Shown here: one piece after another, positions 61,639 through 64,000 of the stretch | How positions within the stretch are numbered: position 1 is the first letter of the stretch | How the letters are laid out: the number at the start of each line of letters is the position of its first letter | Assembly (NCBI GenBank): GCA_910585435.1 | Contig: CAJUEJ010000003.1 | Span: 155,702-219,701 of the forward strand | Direction of reading: 5' to 3' | Origin: an uncultured Hungatella sp. | Lineage (GTDB): Bacteria > Bacillota > Clostridia > Lachnospirales > Lachnospiraceae | Length of the DNA stretch: 64,000 bases | Translations under genes and position numbers: made by a program | Notes under the pieces: generated by a model | The model's database searches: none | What the model was told of the DNA's origin: nothing | The model's input: the letters and a program-made list of their open reading frames with translations, nothing else

Positions 61639-62397
61639 ATGAAAAGACAAAGTTTTAAATTGCTGATAACAATCATATGTGTGTTGGCTGCAGGCATATG
61701 TTACAGTTGCAGCAGACAGGCAGGCCGGACAGAAGACGGCGGACAGGTACTGGAATTTTCAGGAGAGACTCTCTTTCCTGAAACACAATCAGATACGGGC
61801 TTGGAATACAACGATGCGGCAGATTCGGAACTGGAGACGGGTGCGAAGCCTGCCGCCTCTTTTACACAAGATGCCGTGTGTTATGTACACGTCTGCGGAG
61901 AAGTGATGCGTCCGGGAGTCTATGAGATGAAGCCTGGCAGCCGTGTCTTTCAGGCTGTGGAACAGGCAGGGGGCTTTACGCAGAAAGCGGCACAGGAATA
62001 TCTGAATCTTGCCGGGGAGATCCAGGACGGCATGAAGATTGTGGTGCCATCTCAGGGCTGGGAGGATGGCGATATGCCGGATATGTCCGGCCTGACAGAC
62101 TCCGGGGTGACAGACTCCGGGGAGATGACGGCCCAAACTGATACCATCGCTCCCGGCATATACCCTCCGTCCGGCAAAGCAGATTCCTTACAGACAGCAG
62201 AAAGCAGCAGGATAAACATAAATACCGCTGCAAAAGAAGAGTTGATGACCTTAAAAGGGATTGGGCCGGCCAGAGCTGAAGATATTATCCGATACAGAGA
62301 AGAGCATGGGCCGTTTCAGTCTGTGGAGGAAATCATGGATGTACCTGGCATTAAAAATAATGCCTTCGAGAAGATAAAAGATGACATCGCAGTGTAG
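61639..62397 (+). CDS. comEA: ComEA-like DNA-binding protein (SLBB + helix-hairpin-helix)
   Basis: 252 aa. N-terminal membrane anchor (FKLLITIICVLAAGICYSC), acidic linker, SLBB domain (VCYVHVCGEVMRPGVYEMKP, AVEQAGGFTQKAAQEYLNLA), and two helix-hairpin-helix units at the end (INTAAKEELMTLKGIGPARA, DIIRYREEHGPF). In competent bacteria it binds incoming DNA outside the cell. comEB/comEC are not adjacent. Start ATG 61639 follows GAGGAGG. Confidence 0.9.
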   Translation: MKRQSFKLLITIICVLAAGICYSCSRQAGRTEDGGQVLEFSGETLFPETQSDTGLEYNDAADSELETGAKPAASFTQDAVCYVHVCGEVMRPGVYEMKPGSRVFQAVEQAGGFTQKAAQEYLNLAGEIQDGMKIVVPSQGWEDGDMPDMSGLTDSGVTDSGEMTAQTDTIAPGIYPPSGKADSLQTAESSRININTAAKEELMTLKGIGPARAEDIIRYREEHGPFQSVEEIMDVPGIKNNAFEKIKDDIAV

Positions 62398-62487
62398 TGT
62401 ACTGCCCATCTGGCAGCGGGACAGAGCAATCAGATAAGTCAAACAGGTGCCAGGTGGCTGGCAGGGCAGGTAAAGAAGAGGTGTGGA

Positions 62488-63189
62488 ATGGCTAAGGTTT
62501 TGGTAGTGGATGACGAGAAATTGATTGTCAAGGGGATTCGTTTCAGCCTGGAGCAGGATGGAATGAAGGTGGATTGCGCCTATGACGGTGAAGAGGCGAT
62601 TAACTGTGCAAAAGAGAATGAATACGATATTATTTTACTGGACGTTATGCTGCCTAAGGCAGACGGCCTTACGGTATGTCAGACAATCCGGGAATTTTCT
62701 GAAGTTCCCATTATTATGCTGACTGCCAAAGGCGATGATATGGATAAGATTCTGGGGTTAGAGTATGGAGCTGATGATTACATTACCAAGCCGTTTAATA
62801 TCCTGGAGGTAAAAGCCAGAATCAAGGCTATCCTCCGCAGAAATTCCAAGCAGAGCAAAAAGCCTCAGGAACCGGAAAAACGGGTAATCACAGTGGGAAG
62901 CCTGCGTCTGGATCGGGATGGCCGCAGAGTATTTGTGGGAACAAAAGAGATCAACCTGACTGCAAAGGAATTCGATCTTCTGGAGCTTCTGGCCTGCAAT
63001 CCCAACAAGGTATACAGCCGTGAGGCTCTCTTAGGCTATGTGTGGGGCAACAAGGCCGATTCCGGAGACGTGCGTACTGTGGACGTCCATGTGCGGAGGC
63101 TGAGGGAAAAAATTGAGCCAAGCCCCAGCGCTCCTCAGTTCGTACATACCAAGTGGGGCGTGGGATACTATTTCCGTGCCCAGGGATGA
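62488..63189 (+). CDS. OmpR-family response regulator, orphan
   Basis: 233 aa. Receiver with D9-D10 region VVDDEK, phospho-acceptor D52 (IILLDVMLPKADG), and ADDYITKPF; winged helix ending FVHTKWGVGYYFRAQG. It resembles WalR/PhoP types. No kinase gene is next to it; rlmH follows after 11 bases. In Bacillus and Staphylococcus walR and rlmH are in the same locus with walKHIJ between, which are missing here. Confidence 0.93.
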   Translation: MAKVLVVDDEKLIVKGIRFSLEQDGMKVDCAYDGEEAINCAKENEYDIILLDVMLPKADGLTVCQTIREFSEVPIIMLTAKGDDMDKILGLEYGADDYITKPFNILEVKARIKAILRRNSKQSKKPQEPEKRVITVGSLRLDRDGRRVFVGTKEINLTAKEFDLLELLACNPNKVYSREALLGYVWGNKADSGDVRTVDVHVRRLREKIEPSPSAPQFVHTKWGVGYYFRAQG

Positions 63190-63200
63190 CAGGTATTGCT

Positions 63201-63680
63201 ATGAAAATAACCCTTGTGACAGTAGGAAAATTAAAAGAGCGGTACTGGATTGATGCCATAGCCGAATACTCCAAACGCCTTGGCCGCTACTGCCGGCTGG
63301 AGATTCTCCAGGTGGCGGATGAAAAGATACCGGATAATGCCAGCCAGGCGCTGGAGGAACAGATAAAGGATAAGGAAGGCAGGCGGATCCTCTCCCTGAT
63401 TCCGGAGGATGCCTATGTGATTGCGCTGGCTATCCAGGGAAAGATGCTGGACTCGGAGCAGCTGGCGGACAGGATAGGACAGCTGGGCATAAAGGGTACC
63501 AGCCAGATTGTCTTTATCATAGGCGGCTCTCTGGGACTGTCCGGGCAGGTGTTAAGACGGGCTGATTTTCAGCTGAGCTTTTCCAAAATGACATTCCCTC
63601 ATCAGCTGATGAGGGTAATTTTGTTGGAACAAATCTACAGGAGTTATCGGATTTTGAATCATCAGCCGTACCATAAGTAA
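63201..63680 (+). CDS. rlmH: 23S rRNA pseudouridine-1915 N3-methyltransferase RlmH
   Basis: 159 aa, exactly the family length. SPOUT methyltransferase: MKITLVTVGKLKERYW at the start, FIIGGSLGLSGQVLRRADFQ with LSFSKMTFPHQLMRVILLEQ, and the universal end PYHK. Methylates pseudouridine 1915 of helix 69. The 3-prime end of this gene is the integration site of SCC elements in staphylococci. Confidence 0.97.
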   Translation: MKITLVTVGKLKERYWIDAIAEYSKRLGRYCRLEILQVADEKIPDNASQALEEQIKDKEGRRILSLIPEDAYVIALAIQGKMLDSEQLADRIGQLGIKGTSQIVFIIGGSLGLSGQVLRRADFQLSFSKMTFPHQLMRVILLEQIYRSYRILNHQPYHK

Positions 63681-63687
63681 AGGCGAA
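63672..63687 (+). other. att-like site at rlmH 3-prime end, copy 1
   Basis: CATAAGTAAAGGCGAA spans the last two codons and stop of rlmH and seven bases beyond. It matches the second copy at 63814 exactly. Confidence 0.6.
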
Positions 63688-63813
63688 GTTTTCAGGAAGG
63701 CCAGAAAGTGCAGGAAAGCTAAGATTTAGGCGGAAAATAGAGGGTTGTCAAAAGTTGTTTTAAGATAATACTATGAAAATTTTCGCACTTAGGTGTGTTA
63801 TGGAGAGCCATAT

Positions 63814-63829
63814 CATAAGTAAAGGCGAA
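63814..63829 (+). other. att-like site, copy 2, carrying a second rlmH terminus
   Basis: The same 16 bases 142 bp downstream. Read in frame, the bases before it give Y-G-E-P-Y-H-K-stop, the ordinary C-terminus of RlmH, but with codons different from the intact gene. That is what remains when an element carrying its own att sequence has inserted in rlmH. Between the copies and to 64000 no convincing gene is seen. Confidence 0.6.
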
Positions 63830-63877
63830 AAGGAACGGATGTTCTTGGGAATAAAAGAGAATAAGAGTTATATTTTT

Positions 63878-63914
63878 AACCCCATGGGAGTTTCAGGCTT
63901 CCATGGGGTTTTAC
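63878..63914 (+). terminator. Intrinsic terminator downstream of rlmH
   Basis: AACCCCATGG (63878-63887) and CCATGGGGTT (63901-63910) form a 10-bp stem, ending in TTTT. Confidence 0.85.
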
Positions 63915-64000
63915 TGTTCGTAACAATAAAGTTCTTACAACGTAGGTTTTATTGCAGAGTCTGTGTTTCTTCTGGCGGGATATATTCTATCAAATCAGTC

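Noticed and set aside
63773..64000. Open frame beginning MKIFALRC and open to the window end
   Set aside because: No ribosome site, crosses the second att copy and a clear terminator; probably chance.

Overview
The window looks like a chromosomal segment of a spore-forming, anaerobic, low-to-mid GC Firmicute of the class Clostridia, most likely Lachnospiraceae (Clostridium cluster XIVa). The evidence is a complete spoIIIAA-AH operon, spoIVB, CotF-type coat genes and a SpoVB-type flippase, the order asp23-nusB-xseA-xseB-ispA-dxs-tlyA-nadK-argR-recN, a T-box leader, ferredoxin and OYE redox proteins, and strong GGAGG ribosome sites. No species can be named from sequence reading alone.

Layout. 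1-2782: a lipoprotein cut by the window edge, divergent from an OmpR-type two-component pair. 2926-7168: tRNA-Ser(CGA), then (minus strand) iscS-iscU-mnmA and a lipoprotein amidase. 7353-17542: an IclR-controlled glycan-use operon (binding protein, FAD oxidoreductase, two permeases, glycosidase-like protein, 2-hydroxyacid dehydrogenase, cytoplasmic GH10) ending at a terminator. 17665-19227: SpoVB-like flippase. 19266-23954: the most unusual part. A minus-strand series reads HicB-like antitoxin, two tiny amphipathic or hydrophobic peptides (26 and 24 aa, absent from a long-ORF view), a divergent histidine-kinase-like protein, and a receiver protein with an HEPN-type R-N-x3-H motif. A HicA-like gene lacking the usual histidine diverges from it. 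24036-28163: ferredoxin, membrane Fe-S protein, thioredoxin, Crp and MerR regulators, and a dehydrogenase behind a textbook MerR promoter. 28266-34157: two PatB-type C-S lyases, RidA, a deleted M20 hydrolase and a YfcC transporter frameshifted in a G7 run, opposite an XRE regulator. 34239-41157: a frameshifted HxlR gene and its PNPOx-like target, an ABC-2 exporter, CotF-like proteins, OYE and GyrI-like proteins, and a repeat-rich gap. 41158-60948: the sporulation and housekeeping block on the minus strand, interrupted between recN and spoIVB by a plus-strand segment with a T-box-controlled second MetRS. 61103-64000: a small transporter, a ComEA-like protein, an orphan response regulator, and rlmH followed by a second copy of its terminal att-like sequence.

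How the parts work together. The IclR operon couples import with intracellular glycoside cleavage and redox steps. The patB-ridA-M20-yfcC set fits uptake and deacylation of N-acyl amino acid conjugates, C-S cleavage, and removal of 2-aminoacrylate; its first two steps appear broken. The spoIIIA set builds the mother-cell side of the feeding channel, and SpoIVB signals from the forespore. The 19-24 kb operon reads as a regulated toxin or defence module and is the best candidate here for an undescribed system; its function is inference from motifs and gene order.
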